From positions 62,001-126,000 of the forward strand of contig UQJW01000004.1 of assembly GCA_900541485.1 (NCBI GenBank): 64,000 nt of DNA, in the 5' to 3' direction. The notes below the pieces were generated by a model, which ran no database searches, had not been told where the DNA came from, and saw only the letters and a list, made by a program, of their open reading frames with translations. The position numbers were made by a program, and so were the translations under genes. The DNA is from an uncultured Dialister sp. (GTDB lineage Bacteria > Bacillota > Negativicutes > Veillonellales > Dialisteraceae). Below are positions 51,701-59,905 of the stretch, in pieces. The stretch's first letter is position 1, and every line of letters begins with the position of its first letter.

Positions 51701-51971
51701 GATTTTCAATTTCTTCTTTTGTCAGGATATGGTGACGTACTAAAAAACCACGAACTCTGTGCAAACGGAATTTACGACGTCTTGTAAGACGACGGATTCC
51801 TCTTGCCATCCTTCGTGGTGCTGCCAGCGAATCTCCATTCCCAGCTTCTGCCTTATCAAAAATTCTTGAATTCAAATCAACAATCCGTACCGGTTCATCT
51901 TCATGATTCAGTTCTAATACCGCCCAACCGCAAGAAGTGATACCTACATCGAGGCCGAGTACATAATTCAT
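48735..51971 (-). CDS. cas9: CRISPR-associated endonuclease Cas9, compact type II-C
   Basis: A 1078-residue RNA-guided DNA nuclease. RuvC-I begins VLGLDVGITSCGWAV (catalytic D8); the Arg-rich bridge helix is RRMARGIRRLTRRRKFRLHR (residues 53-72); RuvC-II has E496 in VEVHIELAREL; the HNH site is YAEVDHILPYSRSFDDTYRN with D578, H579 and N593; RuvC-III has HHAVDAVVIA with H717/H718 and D721. All catalytic residues are present, so it should be active. Size and motif spacing are close to the 1082-residue Neisseria meningitidis Cas9. AAAGGAGG lies six bases upstream. The tracrRNA gene lies directly upstream on the same strand. Confidence 0.97.
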   Translation of the reverse strand: MNYVLGLDVGITSCGWAVLELNHEDEPVRIVDLNSRIFDKAEAGNGDSLAAPRRMARGIRRLTRRRKFRLHRVRGFLVRHHILTKEEIENLYTNPHKTDIYELRYRALTEKVSPSDWARLLIFFAKHRGFQSNRKNEKSGEDGLMLAAIGENKKVLENYRSVGDMLYSDEKFRDCKRNKGGTYRFTVSRSMLKEEVQTLFKTQRELGQTFAGEDLEDEYISIFSAQRNFDEGPGANSPYAGDQIEKMIGDCTFEDGKNGRPPQKRAPKASYAFMAFNLWQKINHIRVNSKGIERSLETEEKNKIAGLAWTKENITYYDLRQITGLDEETRFSGVTYPLDSTTEEAEKKVKFSWVKPYHAMRRALDKVEKNYIQKLSREEIDAIAYAFTVYKNDKKIRTALAEKGIEDNVADVLITHLDGFSKFGHLSEYACYKLLPFLEKGEEYYKACDSAGLTESPAKKIKDITNPVVKRAVTQTMKVIKAVQRKYGNPVEVHIELARELARSFKDRAAMDHRMKENYAKNEKIKERLSKEFHIMNPRGQDIVKWKLYEQQQGCCAYSQKPFDVDRLLHDGNYAEVDHILPYSRSFDDTYRNKVLVLEKENRDKGNRTPMEYLADKPERKEKFIAWVKTTIKDSKKREHLLRVKYGRDEEAEWKQRHLQDTQYISRFLYNYLRNTLELTPGYTDRKRRIIPVNGAVTGYIRKRLGIRKIRENGDLHHAVDAVVIAVTTQGMIQKVTRYSQIRENPKLIDKKTGEVLTAKEFHNKDNFPEPWPRFRQELEARVSEDPEEAIRRLRLPAYENVGEIKKPFISRMPRRKVRGAAHEETVRSGKLREDGYTILKTDLSKLKLENGEIKGYYRPESDRLLYEALKKRLEAFGGKGEEAFKEPFYKPKADGTPGPLVKKVKIIEKSSLNVPVHKGEGAAYNKIRIRIDIFGVNEKGKMAYYFVPVYVSDTVKRELPCRAVVQDKSYENWKMMDDKDFLFSLYPNDMIHVVAKRDLSFTAAEGSSLAPKMKTKDAYVYYKGADINGGTITVINHDNSYGIKSMGIKTLLQMEKCEVDILGNISVVKQEKRQGFR

Positions 51972-52036
51972 AGGATTCCTCCTTTATGTAATATATACTG
52001 TTATATAAAATAAACTGCTTTAAGTGATTTTCGTGT

Positions 52037-52150
52037 ATAAAAAGATAACGGCACGCCAATAGGCGCGCCGTCAGAGCTTTACGGTACCAACAGCTCCTGT
52101 TGGACCTTATTGTAATAACCTAATACTTCTCGCTAAAGTATAATTACTAC
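52037..52150 (-). ncRNA. tracrRNA of the type II-C system
   Basis: The plus strand at 52109-52144 is a diverged copy of the CRISPR repeat (TAATACTTCTCGCTAAAGTA against TAATATTTCTCGCTAAGGTA), so a minus-strand RNA has an anti-repeat that can pair with crRNA. Downstream on the minus strand come AATAAGG, a hairpin CCAACAG/CTGTTGG, the segment AAAGCTCTGACGG and a final stem ACGGCGCGCC/GGCGTGCCGT ending in a T-run at 52038-52042. The order anti-repeat, AATAAGG, hairpin, GCTCTG, terminal stem is like that of the Neisseria tracrRNA. Ends are estimated from promoter and T-run; the RNA would be about 110 bases. Confidence 0.9.
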
Positions 52151-52156
52151 AATTTC

Positions 52157-52186
52157 ATTATAATTTATTTCTAATCATTTTGTCAA
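52157..52186 (-). promoter_or_regulatory. Predicted tracrRNA promoter
   Basis: On the minus strand TTGACA (52181-52186), 18 bases and TATAAT (52157-52162), both perfect hexamers. The expected start near 52150 is six bases before the anti-repeat. Confidence 0.8.
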
Positions 52187-52266
52187 TCTGTTTATTTTTA
52201 TTTTTCTTTTTAAAACATTCTTTCCCGATACATTTTCCGTTCTGCAGGATATATTCCGGGGCATTT

Positions 52267-52908
52267 TTATATTTCTTTCAAGTCCATCGGCACATAAGTT
52301 TCTCCCGTTTCTTCTATTTCCGCCTGACCGCCTGTCATGTCACGGAACGTGCGGATGTGTCTTTCTTTATTTCCGGGAAGGCAGAGCAGTTTGACGGTGA
52401 CCGTATCGGTAAAGGTTCTGTCTTCTATCCTTATGTCCGTATTTCCTATGTAATGCTCAAAAGTGCCGGCTACCGTATAGGGAAGTGTCAGTTTGATTTC
52501 CGTATGAGGGGTGTATCTTACGAGCGGAGCTGTGGCGGCGAGTTCTGCCAGTGTCCCGCCGTAGGCACGGGTAAGCCCGCCTGCGCCGAGTTTGATGCCT
52601 CCGAAGTAGCGTGTGACGACGGCGAGTACGTTGGTAAGTTCTTTCATCTGCAGTACCCGGAGCATCGGATGTCCTGCCGTTCCCTGCGGTTCTCCGTCGT
52701 CTCCCGATTTTTCATAAATCCGTTTTGTTCCCGTCCGCATGGCCCAGCAGTTATGGGTCGCGTCTTTATAGGTTTTGCGGATTCCTGCCAGTGCTTCTTC
52801 CGCTTCTTTTTCCGTATGTACGGGAATGAGTTGTGCTATGAACAGGGATTTTTTGATTTCTTTTTCAAATGTATGCGGTTCTTTAACGGAAATATAGGGA
52901 ATAAGCAT
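52267..52908 (-). CDS. YigZ/IMPACT family protein
   Basis: A 213-residue protein of the UPF0029/IMPACT family. KSLFIAQLIPVHTEKEAEEAL, DATHNCWAMRTG, SDDGEPQGTAGHPML-type segment (GDDGEPQGTAGHPMLRVLQ) and RYFGGIKLGAGGLTRAYGG are the hallmark motifs; a C-terminal DUF1949 ferredoxin-like domain follows (residues 140-205). The family may be involved in translation or proline-peptide handling, but the biochemical role is not settled. AAGGAGG lies before the ATG. It stands alone. Confidence 0.92.
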   Translation of the reverse strand: MLIPYISVKEPHTFEKEIKKSLFIAQLIPVHTEKEAEEALAGIRKTYKDATHNCWAMRTGTKRIYEKSGDDGEPQGTAGHPMLRVLQMKELTNVLAVVTRYFGGIKLGAGGLTRAYGGTLAELAATAPLVRYTPHTEIKLTLPYTVAGTFEHYIGNTDIRIEDRTFTDTVTVKLLCLPGNKERHIRTFRDMTGGQAEIEETGETYVPMDLKEI

Positions 52909-52976
52909 GGTTTCCTCCTTTTTTGTATTGTACCATGTTTCCCGGTTTGTCTGCCCGGAATTTCCGCAGGCAATCG

Positions 52977-53012
52977 AAAAGACTCCGCCGGAAAGGGCAG
53001 AGTCCTTTTTTT
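52977..53012 (-). terminator. Terminator after the Sel1-repeat gene
   Basis: On the minus strand GGACTCTGCC pairs with GGCGGAGTC around CTTTCC and is followed by TTTT. It overlaps the stop codon of the Sel1 gene by two bases. Confidence 0.8.
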
Positions 53013-54069
53013 AATGCAATGTATAGTTATAATCTTCTTTCAGTATCAGAATGGCGCCTTCGTCGCCTTTCATGGCGGCTTTCACAAGCCATTCCATGGC
53101 TTCTTTTTCATTTTGTTTGCACCCTTCGCCGTTGGCAAGTGCATATCCGTAGTGGGCCATACCGAAGGGGTCTCCCGCTTCAGCGGCGGTGCGGTAGCAT
53201 GAGACGGCTTTTTTGATGTCCGGCTCTGTTCCGATTCCCGCTTCATAGCAAAGTCCCAGTGCCGAGTAAGCTTCGGGAATTTCATTTTTTACCGCTTTTT
53301 TAAAGCAGGCAAATGCTTTTTCTCCGTGCCCTTCACCGCCTTTTTTCTGGAATGCCCGTCCCAGATGATAAAAGACTTCTTTATCTCCCAGTTCTTCTGC
53401 TTCTTTTGCCATGGCGAGCGCTTTTTCCGTATCGGTCACGCCTGCCGTACCCGTTACATATTCCGTGCAGGCAACGGAAAGAAATACGCGGAGTGTCGCT
53501 TCGCCGTCAGGATTTCCTTCGTCTTTTCCTTTTCTGATCCACATTTCCGCTTTTTCCGTATTTTTCGGTACCGCTTCTCCTTGGGCGTAAAAGAGTCCCG
53601 TCATGAGCATCGCTTCGCTGTTTCCCGCTTCTGCTCCCTGGAGATAATATTTAAACGCCAAGTCATGGTTGACCTTCCCCATAACGCCTTCGTCGTAAAT
53701 TTTGGCAAGGAGCACGGCAGCATCGGCGTATCCCGCTTCAGCAGCTCTTTCGAGGGCCCGTTTTGCTTTTCTCGGGTTCGGCTTTCCTCCCGCAATGCCG
53801 CGGTAGTACAGTCGTCCCAGATAGTACCATGCTTCTTTGATACCGAAGTCTGCGGATATGCGGTAGCAGCGGGCGGCTTTTTCTTCATCTGCAGGAACGC
53901 CTTCCGCCGTTTCATAGCGGTGGCCTATGACACCGATTTCGTGGGCCGCTTCTTCCGCTCCCAGATTGGCAGCTTTACGGAAATATGTAATTGCTTCTTC
54001 CAATTGATTCCGGGAAAGATTTTCCTGACCCATGGAATAATAATATTCCATCATCCTGTCTGATGCCAT
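53011..54069 (-). CDS. Sel1-like repeat protein
   Basis: A 352-residue protein built almost wholly of Sel1-type TPR repeats of about 36 residues: units such as AAHEIGVIGHRYETAEGV, AWYYLGRLYYRGIAGGKPN, AAVLLAKIYDEGVMGKVN and AMLMTGLFYAQGEAVPKN can be counted at least seven times. It has no signal peptide and no membrane span, so it is probably a cytoplasmic scaffold. Such proteins bind other proteins, but no partner is evident from the neighbours. AAGGAG precedes the ATG. Confidence 0.88.
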   Translation of the reverse strand: MASDRMMEYYYSMGQENLSRNQLEEAITYFRKAANLGAEEAAHEIGVIGHRYETAEGVPADEEKAARCYRISADFGIKEAWYYLGRLYYRGIAGGKPNPRKAKRALERAAEAGYADAAVLLAKIYDEGVMGKVNHDLAFKYYLQGAEAGNSEAMLMTGLFYAQGEAVPKNTEKAEMWIRKGKDEGNPDGEATLRVFLSVACTEYVTGTAGVTDTEKALAMAKEAEELGDKEVFYHLGRAFQKKGGEGHGEKAFACFKKAVKNEIPEAYSALGLCYEAGIGTEPDIKKAVSCYRTAAEAGDPFGMAHYGYALANGEGCKQNEKEAMEWLVKAAMKGDEGAILILKEDYNYTLH

Positions 54070-54176
54070 TTGACCACACTCCTTTTATACGGCTTTTCCT
54101 GTTTTACGTCGCCGCAATAGATTTTTATCCCGTAACTTTTTCTTATGAAAATTTCACGGTCTATGGAAATTCCGTC

Positions 54177-55043
54177 TTATCTGAATTCCCTGCAAAGTTC
54201 TTCAAAAAGTTCTTCTGCCGGCTTTTTCACATAGTCCACCAGATTGATATCTGCCGAAGGGACGATGCTTCCGAACGGAAGCGAACCTTCTTCTTCATAA
54301 ATAATGCCTGTTACCAGACTTTCCGTTTCTGCAAGCAGTTGGAAAGCGGCCGCCCTGTCATGGGGGTCATAGTTTTCACGAACGTCTTCGAGTTTGACTA
54401 AGTTGTCGTTATACCACTGGAAGGTATTCATATGGTTAAAGGTTACACAAGGTGTAAAAATATTGACATAAGAAAATCCTTTATGATCGATTGCTTTTGT
54501 AAGGATATCAATCATCCCTTTGCCGTCGATAGCATAAGATTGTGCCACAAATGTCGCACCTGCCGCAAGTGCCATTGACGGTGCGTCAAGCGGTGTCAGC
54601 GGATTTCCGTCAGGTGTCGTTTTCGTAACAAATCCTTTTGACGAGGCAGGACTTGTCTGTCCTTTTGTCAGGCCGTACACCTGGTTATCGAAAACGATGT
54701 AGGTGATATCCATATTTCTTTTCATCGCATGCAGAGCATGTCCGAGACCGATGGCATAGGAGTCGCCGTCACCGGAACAAACGATGAGATGCGTATCTTT
54801 ATTGGCACATTTGATGCCCTGGGCAAAAGGAAGTGAACGGCCGTGCGTGGTGTGTGCACCGTAGCAGTACTGGTATCCGCCGATACGGGAGGAACAGCCG
54901 ATGCCCGAAATCAAGGTGATGTCTTCATTTTTCCATCCTTTTTGGGCACATACTGCGGCTATGGCATTCTGGATACCGAAGTCCCCGCAGCCGGGGCACC
55001 AGTTCGGTACAATCGTATTTTTATAATCTCTCGGTGATCCCAT
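54177..55043 (-). CDS. korB: 2-oxoacid:ferredoxin oxidoreductase, beta subunit
   Basis: A 288-residue thiamine-diphosphate subunit. NWCPGCGDFGIQNAIAAV and SGIGCSSRIGGY supply cluster Cys, CSGDGDSYAIGLGH with the later FDNQVYGLTKGQTSPAS is the TPP/Mg motif, and TPCVTFN provides a further cluster Cys. It lies two bases after the alpha subunit and forms a two-subunit KorAB-type enzyme that decarboxylates 2-oxoglutarate or another 2-oxoacid and reduces ferredoxin, an anaerobic reaction. The exact substrate cannot be told. Confidence 0.9.
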   Translation of the reverse strand: MGSPRDYKNTIVPNWCPGCGDFGIQNAIAAVCAQKGWKNEDITLISGIGCSSRIGGYQYCYGAHTTHGRSLPFAQGIKCANKDTHLIVCSGDGDSYAIGLGHALHAMKRNMDITYIVFDNQVYGLTKGQTSPASSKGFVTKTTPDGNPLTPLDAPSMALAAGATFVAQSYAIDGKGMIDILTKAIDHKGFSYVNIFTPCVTFNHMNTFQWYNDNLVKLEDVRENYDPHDRAAAFQLLAETESLVTGIIYEEEGSLPFGSIVPSADINLVDYVKKPAEELFEELCREFR

Positions 55044-55045
55044 AA

Positions 55046-56791
55046 TCAGAGAACCTCCTTCGCCTTATTCAAAATGGTGGAAGTCAGGAACGGTGTCCCG
55101 TCATATTGGAGAAGTGACAGGAATTTGTCGTGACAGCTGAAACGGATTGCAAAGAGTTCACGGAGCTGGGCTGTCATATTTTCTTCCACAAACAAAATTT
55201 TCTTGGCTCCTTCTACATAAGGACGAAGTTCTTCTTCCGGGAACGGTGAGAGGAGACGGAGCTGGAGATGGTTTACTTTCTTTCCCGATTCCTCCAAAGC
55301 TTCTCTTGCTTCTTCAAGTGCTCCGTTGGTGGACGTGATACCTACGAGAAGTAAATCGCATTCCGTATCTTCATGAGCCACGTTAAACGGGCGGATAGCC
55401 TTGGAAACGCCGGCAAATTTACGGTGCCGTTTATTCATCTGCTGGACACGGTCCGCCTGCCCTTCTGCAGGTTTACCGAAAACATTATGCTCAAGTCCGG
55501 TGGAAAGGAACATGCCGTTTTCCACGCCCGGAACAGTTCTCGGGGAAATACCGTCTTCCACATCTTCAAAGCGGTGGAAATAAGCTTTCTGTTTCGTATC
55601 TAAAGCAGGAAGACCGTCTCTTACCAATTTGCCCCGTTTGATTTCTATACGGTCCGGATCAAAAACGGGAACCGACTGTTTACACATACCGAACTGAAGG
55701 TCCGATAAAAGAATGACCGGCGTCTGGAATTCTTCCGCCAGATTAAAGGCTTCCTGGGTAATATAGAAGCAGTCCTCAATGGAAGATGCGGCAATAACGA
55801 TTTTTTCCGCATCACCATGACCGGAGGCAATGGCATAGCGGATATCGCTCTGCTCCACTTTTGTAGCCATACCTGTCGACGGACCGGCACGCATGACGTC
55901 GATGATGACGACAGGAATTTCTGCCATAGCCGCCATGGAAATGGATTCCGCCATAAGAGAAAGGCCCGGACCTGCCGTTGCCGTGAATGCACGGACCCCT
56001 GCATAGCCTGCTCCCATTGCCATCATTACGGACGACAATTCATCTTCCGTCTGCACTACGGTGCCTTGTATTTTATGAATGTTCTTAATCATGTATTCCA
56101 TGATTTCCGAAGCAGGAGTAATCGGGTAAGACGCCATGAAACGGGAACCTGCGGCTATCGCACCCAGAGCGGCCGCTTCATTTCCCAAAAGGTAAAGCTG
56201 CTCTTTTTTCGCCGGTGTGGGGAGCTTGCCTAATTCCACGCCCTGCATGGCTTTAATCGCCAAGTCATAGCCTTCTTTGAAAATACTCTTATTTTTGGCA
56301 ATGACTTCTGCCCCTTTTTTCTCAAACCGTTCTGCGATAAAACGGTAAAACGGCACTTCCGGAAATCCGAGAAGTCCGGCACTCATACCGAGAGCCGCTA
56401 TATTTTTCATCTGCATGGAGCCGTATTTTTTCGCCAGTTCCGTAATAGGTAAGGGCAGAAAAATACGTCCCGTATGAGCTTCCCATTTCGGACGGAAAGC
56501 ATCATCGGCAATAATTACGCCGCCTTCGGGAATTTCTTTCCCATGCAAATCGATAGTTTCCTGATCCAAAGCGACCAGACAATCCACCCGCTCTCCGATG
56601 GTTGCGATTTCTTTCGTCGCAATACGGAGCGCAATCGTCGTATGTCCCCCTTTGATACGGGAAGCAAAGAGACGCTGGCTGAAAAGCGAGTATCCCTCCT
56701 GGGCAAGGACACGTCCCAAAATTTCTCCGCAGGACTCGACACCCTGGCCCTGCTGTCCTCCCATTTTCCAAATAAAATCCTTCTTTTCCAC
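55046..56791 (-). CDS. korA: 2-oxoacid:ferredoxin oxidoreductase, fused gamma-alpha subunit
   Basis: A 581-residue subunit in which the gamma domain (MGGQQGQGVESCGEILGRVL, residues about 10-190) is joined to the alpha domain (GNEAAALGAIAAGSRFMASYPITPASEIMEY onward, with the TEDELSSVMMAMGAGYAGVRAFTATAGPG segment). A GTG at 56791 with AAGGAGG eight bases upstream is the preferred start; the longer frame begins with an unlikely hydrophobic extension and has no ribosome site. It is translated just ahead of korB, and the two make one enzyme. No separate ferredoxin-like delta subunit is present. Confidence 0.9.
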   Translation of the reverse strand: MEKKDFIWKMGGQQGQGVESCGEILGRVLAQEGYSLFSQRLFASRIKGGHTTIALRIATKEIATIGERVDCLVALDQETIDLHGKEIPEGGVIIADDAFRPKWEAHTGRIFLPLPITELAKKYGSMQMKNIAALGMSAGLLGFPEVPFYRFIAERFEKKGAEVIAKNKSIFKEGYDLAIKAMQGVELGKLPTPAKKEQLYLLGNEAAALGAIAAGSRFMASYPITPASEIMEYMIKNIHKIQGTVVQTEDELSSVMMAMGAGYAGVRAFTATAGPGLSLMAESISMAAMAEIPVVIIDVMRAGPSTGMATKVEQSDIRYAIASGHGDAEKIVIAASSIEDCFYITQEAFNLAEEFQTPVILLSDLQFGMCKQSVPVFDPDRIEIKRGKLVRDGLPALDTKQKAYFHRFEDVEDGISPRTVPGVENGMFLSTGLEHNVFGKPAEGQADRVQQMNKRHRKFAGVSKAIRPFNVAHEDTECDLLLVGITSTNGALEEAREALEESGKKVNHLQLRLLSPFPEEELRPYVEGAKKILFVEENMTAQLRELFAIRFSCHDKFLSLLQYDGTPFLTSTILNKAKEVL

Positions 56792-56974
56792 TCCATCTTC
56801 CTCCTTACCGATGAATAGAATCAGTGAAAAAAATATCCCAAAAAAGCATTCTGCAGGCATAAAATTTTATCACACAAATACTAATTTATTATAGCATACA
56901 AGTCTTTTTCTGATAAATGTCATTTCCTGCATTCCCGTTCACTTTTTCATAAAAGAAAGGCTATATTTCCCATA

Positions 56975-57020
56975 AAAAAACAGACCCTTTCCGCTACCGG
57001 GAAAAGAGTCTGTTCTTTTA
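56975..57020. terminator. Terminator after the alpha/beta hydrolase gene
   Basis: ACAGACCCTTTCC pairs with GGGAAAAGAGTCTGT around GCTACC, with an A-tract on the left, which is a T-run for minus-strand transcripts. The rest of 56792-57017 is the AT-rich korA promoter region without other features. Confidence 0.82.
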
Positions 57021-57929
57021 TTTTTCAAGCGGTCCCAAATGTTTTTCAAGAAAGGCCAGCACCTTTTCATTCACCAAATCGGCTTGAAGAGCGGTCAGGT
57101 CATGGCCTGCACCGGGAATCAGGACACGCTCCGTCTGCGGCGATTTCCTTTTCATTTCTTCCAGTGCCTTACGGGCAGGATACAGTTTTTCATTTTCACC
57201 GGCCATAAAAAGAGAAGGTACGGTGATTTTTTTCCATTCCACTTCTTTCAGCACACGGAGCGGAACAACGAAACGGCGGCGGAAGGAGCGGAAACGCAAA
57301 TCCGACCGTTCCATAAACCAATCATAGCTGATTCCGTACTTCGGCGGATGATTGAGAGAATCCTTGAAAAGCCAGCGGAAAAGACGATGACTGCCCCATA
57401 TGGGAAACAGTCCCGTCAAAGCGACACGGAAGAGAAAACGGCGGCTTATGGGAAGTATCGTCGCGCCCGGTGCAATCATGACGATGGCAAGAAGTTTCTC
57501 CCGGAAAGCAAGTGCATATTCCGCCGTAAGCCAGCCCCCATAAGACATACCGACAAGAATAAATTTCTTCAGTTGAAGCTGCTCTACCACCGAATCGAGC
57601 CAGACTATCAGGTCATGACGTGTAAGCGGATGACGCCTGTCCACCGAAAGGCCGTAGTCATTAATCATATCCACGGCGTAAATTCTGAAATATTTTCCCC
57701 AAACTCTTACATTAGGGGACCAGGACAAAGACGGTGCCGTTATACCGGGAAGCAATACCATCGCCGGTGCGCCCTCTTTTCCCGAAACACGGACATAGGT
57801 GGGCCCGAAAGGTGTTTCCACATAGACACGGGAAAAAGGAGCAGGCCAGTACTCCTCCTCCGTCTTATGATAAATCTCTGTATACTTTTCCTTTGCTTCC
57901 TCAGATACAAAGGGATAATACGATTTCAT
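57018..57929 (-). CDS. Alpha/beta-fold hydrolase
   Basis: A 303-residue hydrolase. The nucleophile elbow is LVGMSYGGWLTAEYAL (Ser about residue 128), the oxyanion segment VLLPGITAPSLSWSP, the acidic residue lies near FMAGENEKLYPARKAL and the catalytic His in VLIPGAGHDLTALQAD. No signal peptide is seen. The family has esterases, lipases and C-C hydrolases, and nothing in the sequence tells the substrate. It starts 12 bases after tatD with GGGAGGCGGAG upstream, so the two are one operon. Confidence 0.85.
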   Translation of the reverse strand: MKSYYPFVSEEAKEKYTEIYHKTEEEYWPAPFSRVYVETPFGPTYVRVSGKEGAPAMVLLPGITAPSLSWSPNVRVWGKYFRIYAVDMINDYGLSVDRRHPLTRHDLIVWLDSVVEQLQLKKFILVGMSYGGWLTAEYALAFREKLLAIVMIAPGATILPISRRFLFRVALTGLFPIWGSHRLFRWLFKDSLNHPPKYGISYDWFMERSDLRFRSFRRRFVVPLRVLKEVEWKKITVPSLFMAGENEKLYPARKALEEMKRKSPQTERVLIPGAGHDLTALQADLVNEKVLAFLEKHLGPLEK

Positions 57930-57941
57930 CTCCGCCTCCCG

Positions 57942-58715
57942 TCAGATACCGAAAAGTCTTTCCGTATTTGCTTTCGCGTGACTGATAACTTCCTCTGCAC
58001 TCACTCCCATATAATGAGCAAGCGCTGGTGCGACATACACGATATTTTGCGGTACATTCGTCCGTTTCAGACCGGGAATTCCGCGGGGTGTAAGATACGG
58101 TGCATCAGTTTCCAAAAGAATCCGCTCCAGCGGGATATACTTCACCGCCTCACGCAAATCACCGGCCCGCCGTTCATCACAAATCCAGCCGGTAATCCCG
58201 ATATAAAATCCCATACCGACCAGCTTTTCCGCCATTTCCCTGTTTCCCGTATAGCAATGCACCACGGAACGGCGGCAAATCTCCTCATGCCCGTCAAAGC
58301 AGGCAAGGAAATCCTCTTCCGCGTCCCGCTGATGAAGAAACAACGGTTTCTCCAATTTTTCCGCCAGAGCAATCAGCTTCTTGAAATAATAAAGCTGGTT
58401 TTCCTTTGACGAATACATACGGTCATAATCAAGCCCGCACTCGCCTACCGCCACAATCTTGGGATTGGACGATACGATTTCTCCGATACGGTGCAAATCC
58501 GCCTCCTCCGCCCGATCTGCACTGTGGGGATGAATTCCCGCCGTACCGTACACGGCATGGGTCTTCACAAAATCATTGACTTTCTCATTTTCTGCCGCTT
58601 CCGAACCGGTCAAAATACAACAAATCCCCGCTGCTTCCGCCTCGGAAATAATCTTCTCCGGGTCGGGAAAAGAAGAAGTAAATAAATTCAGTCCGATATC
58701 ATAGTACGTAATCAT
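57942..58715 (-). CDS. tatD: TatD-family metal-dependent DNase
   Basis: A 257-residue TIM-barrel hydrolase. Metal ligands and family motifs are seen in GTAGIHPHSADRAE, IVAVGECGLDYDRM, PLFLHQRDAEEDFL, VVHCYTGNREMAEKLV and ILLETDAPYLTPRG. The usual N-terminal DxHxH reads YYDIGLNLFT here, with both His replaced, so one metal site is incomplete; this occurs in the human TATDN1/YjjV-like branch too, where DIGxN is standard. ATG 58715 follows AAGGGTG; the GTG two codons earlier is part of that site. Confidence 0.87.
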   Translation of the reverse strand: MITYYDIGLNLFTSSFPDPEKIISEAEAAGICCILTGSEAAENEKVNDFVKTHAVYGTAGIHPHSADRAEEADLHRIGEIVSSNPKIVAVGECGLDYDRMYSSKENQLYYFKKLIALAEKLEKPLFLHQRDAEEDFLACFDGHEEICRRSVVHCYTGNREMAEKLVGMGFYIGITGWICDERRAGDLREAVKYIPLERILLETDAPYLTPRGIPGLKRTNVPQNIVYVAPALAHYMGVSAEEVISHAKANTERLFGI

Positions 58716-58848
58716 AAGCACCCTTACACTTTCTTAAACTCCGGTTGATATATTCCGTTTTATCTTTTTACATGAAATCATTTACATTATACCCTTGTAC
58801 AAAGAAAATAGAAATTTATTAAAATGAAAAACGCCGGATTAAAAAATA

Positions 58849-58877
58849 TTGACAACCTTATAGGTGTATAATTTATA
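58849..58877 (+). promoter_or_regulatory. Predicted promoter of the nitrilase-type gene
   Basis: TTGACA (58849-58854), 17 bases and TTTATA (58872-58877) stand about 70 bases before the start codon. Confidence 0.5.
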
Positions 58878-58947
58878 TATAATTATAAAATCATTTTAAC
58901 CGGTCACAAATAACCAACCATATCAATTTGTAAAAGGACGGAAGAAA

Positions 58948-59730
58948 ATGAAAATAGCGTTACTTCATTTTGATTTAGCCAACGGCCCGAAAGAAAAGAA
59001 TAAGAAAAAGCTCCTTCAAGGCATAAAAGAAGCTTCCTCACGCGGAGCCGGCTGGATTCTCACTCCCGAAACAGCATTGGAAGGATATTTTTTCTACAAA
59101 AACGACAAGAACGCTCCGAAAAAGATGAGCATCCGCAAACAGGAAGACTTTAAAGAATTTTATGAAATTGCCGGACAAAAACAAATCACTTTATTTCTTT
59201 CCGCTGCAGAAAAAACTTCAGACAAAAAAGCTTACAACTCCTGTTTCATACTCACCCCGGACGGAAAAGAAAAGGGGGTTCACAGAAAAATATATTCCCA
59301 TCAAAGCGGTGCAGAAGGGTGGATTTCTTTAGGGGAAGAAGCAGAAGTCTACTCTTTGAATGGTATAAAAACCGGTGTTTTGGTTTGTGCCGATGCATAC
59401 TATGAACACCCCTCCCGCATGGTAAAAAACGGCGGTGCAGAGCTTGTATTGGTTTCTGCCGCCTGGCCGCCGGGAGAATGCTGCAAGAATCCCGAAACGG
59501 TTTGGGCAAGAACTTCTCTGTGGACAGATTGCCCCGTGTGTGTTTGTAATCAGACAGGCACTTACCACGGAATGGATATGACGATTGCCAAAAGTGCCGT
59601 ACTTGATAAAGGAAATTGCCTTTTTACCTATCAGGGCGACCCCGCCATTTTACTCTGGTCCTTTGACGAAAAGGCGAAAAAAGTTATATCAGACAATTTT
59701 GAAATCATTCCGTTCAAGGAAATCCCTTAA
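58948..59730 (+). CDS. Carbon-nitrogen hydrolase (nitrilase superfamily amidase)
   Basis: A 260-residue amidohydrolase. The catalytic triad is visible as Glu in TPETALEGYFF, Lys in VHRKIYSHQ and Cys in GVLVCADAYYEHP. The length and short loops are those of single-domain amidases. No N-terminal signal is present. Substrates in this superfamily include omega-amides, carbamoyl compounds and nitriles; none can be assigned here. Gene stands alone with its own promoter; AAGGACGG lies before the ATG. Confidence 0.82.
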   Translation: MKIALLHFDLANGPKEKNKKKLLQGIKEASSRGAGWILTPETALEGYFFYKNDKNAPKKMSIRKQEDFKEFYEIAGQKQITLFLSAAEKTSDKKAYNSCFILTPDGKEKGVHRKIYSHQSGAEGWISLGEEAEVYSLNGIKTGVLVCADAYYEHPSRMVKNGGAELVLVSAAWPPGECCKNPETVWARTSLWTDCPVCVCNQTGTYHGMDMTIAKSAVLDKGNCLFTYQGDPAILLWSFDEKAKKVISDNFEIIPFKEIP

Positions 59731-59905
59731 CGGAAATAAAAATTTTCCATCTTTGATGCTCCTTCGGGCATAAGTACTTTATAAAAAAATAAGATATTAT
59801 TGCTTTTTTATATTTTATAATTTAGAAAACATTTAGAATGTTTTGAGTAAAATAAAAACACGCTGATATTCCGCTTTTGTTATTTATTCCCCATAAGGAG
59901 TTTCT

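Noticed and set aside
52109..52144. A lone extra CRISPR repeat upstream of cas9
   Set aside because: It is the anti-repeat of the tracrRNA: it is diverged from the array repeat, has its own promoter on the other strand and is followed by tracrRNA hairpins.
52180..53202. 340-residue plus-strand open frame
   Set aside because: It starts inside the tracrRNA promoter area and runs antisense to the YigZ and Sel1 genes.
57039..58409. 456-residue plus-strand open frame
   Set aside because: Antisense to the alpha/beta hydrolase and tatD, both with clear catalytic motifs; no protein family features of its own.
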